From Euonymus europaeus (lineage: Eukaryota > Streptophyta > Magnoliopsida > Celastrales > Celastraceae), in the NCBI GenBank assembly GCA_963580455.1, contig OY756971.1, positions 10,315,001 through 10,379,000 of the forward strand: DNA of 64,000 nt. Direction: 5' to 3'. Both the position numbers and the translations under genes were made by a program. The notes under the pieces are model-generated. The model was not told where the DNA came from and searched no databases. It saw only the letters and a list, made by a program, of their open reading frames with translations. Shown here in pieces: positions 63,966 to 64,000 of the stretch (position 1 is its first letter; every line of letters begins with the position of its first letter).

Positions 63966-64000
63966 AGCTTATTACTAGTCCCTAGTAATTCAAGCGTAAA
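63966..64000 (-). mobile_element. Start of Gypsy-like internal region, cut by window end
   Basis: The last 35 bp lie upstream of the polypurine tract on the minus strand and include ACTAGGGACTAGTAAT, a short near-palindrome. In this type of element the region is non-coding 3' sequence after pol. No coding sequence is visible. Confidence 0.5.

Overview
The window looks like nuclear DNA of a flowering plant, probably a eudicot. It is almost entirely non-coding repeat. Positions 1 to about 60,901 are one uninterrupted head-to-tail satellite array with a monomer of about 159-160 bp, roughly 380 monomers in all. Most monomers carry an AAGCTT (HindIII) site. The remaining 3.1 kb holds the end of a Ty1/Copia-like LTR retrotransposon, interrupted by the LTR of a Ty3/Gypsy-like element on the opposite strand. 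I found no protein-coding gene, tRNA, rRNA or CRISPR array. The many short open frames in the array are by-products of the repeat. The plant assignment rests on the retroelement signatures; I cannot name the species. A 159-160 bp AT-rich satellite with higher-order repeats (HORs) next to nested LTR elements fits a centromere or pericentromere, but nothing in the sequence proves centromere function.

The array has several domains. Domain A (1-22,930) is a 14-monomer HOR of exactly 2,229 bp in nearly identical copies. From copy 6 on, two copy variants alternate, and one a/b pair is shortened by five monomers. A second block of mosaic monomers lies at 22,451-22,930. A diverged zone follows (about 23,726-27,072). 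Domain B (about 27,073-55,150) is built in nested steps: an 11-mer of about 1,753 bp seen twice, a 23-mer of 3,661/3,664 bp seen twice, and a 56-mer of 8,927 bp repeated about 2.8 times with very few differences. Domain C (55,151-60,901) is more heterogeneous, begins with a seven-monomer deletion junction, and ends in a four-monomer HOR of 641 bp.

The right edge of the array is only 38 bp from the start of a Copia LTR (60,940), next to its polypurine tract. The satellite therefore occupies the place where the internal region of the retroelement should be. The bases between the last monomer and the polypurine tract resemble the monomer start, so either microhomology made the join or the satellite derives from this part of the element. 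The Copia LTR has a TATA-like box, an 88-bp tandem duplication and the conserved U5 block seen in plant Copia LTRs. It is cut at about 62,428 by a minus-strand Gypsy-like 3' LTR (62,429-63,953) with its polypurine tract at 63,954-63,965; the internal region of that element continues past the window.

The most interesting material is the record of satellite evolution: several HOR scales side by side, chimeric monomers marking unequal exchanges, variation concentrated at CpG sites, a dyad in the canonical monomer, and the satellite-retroelement junction.
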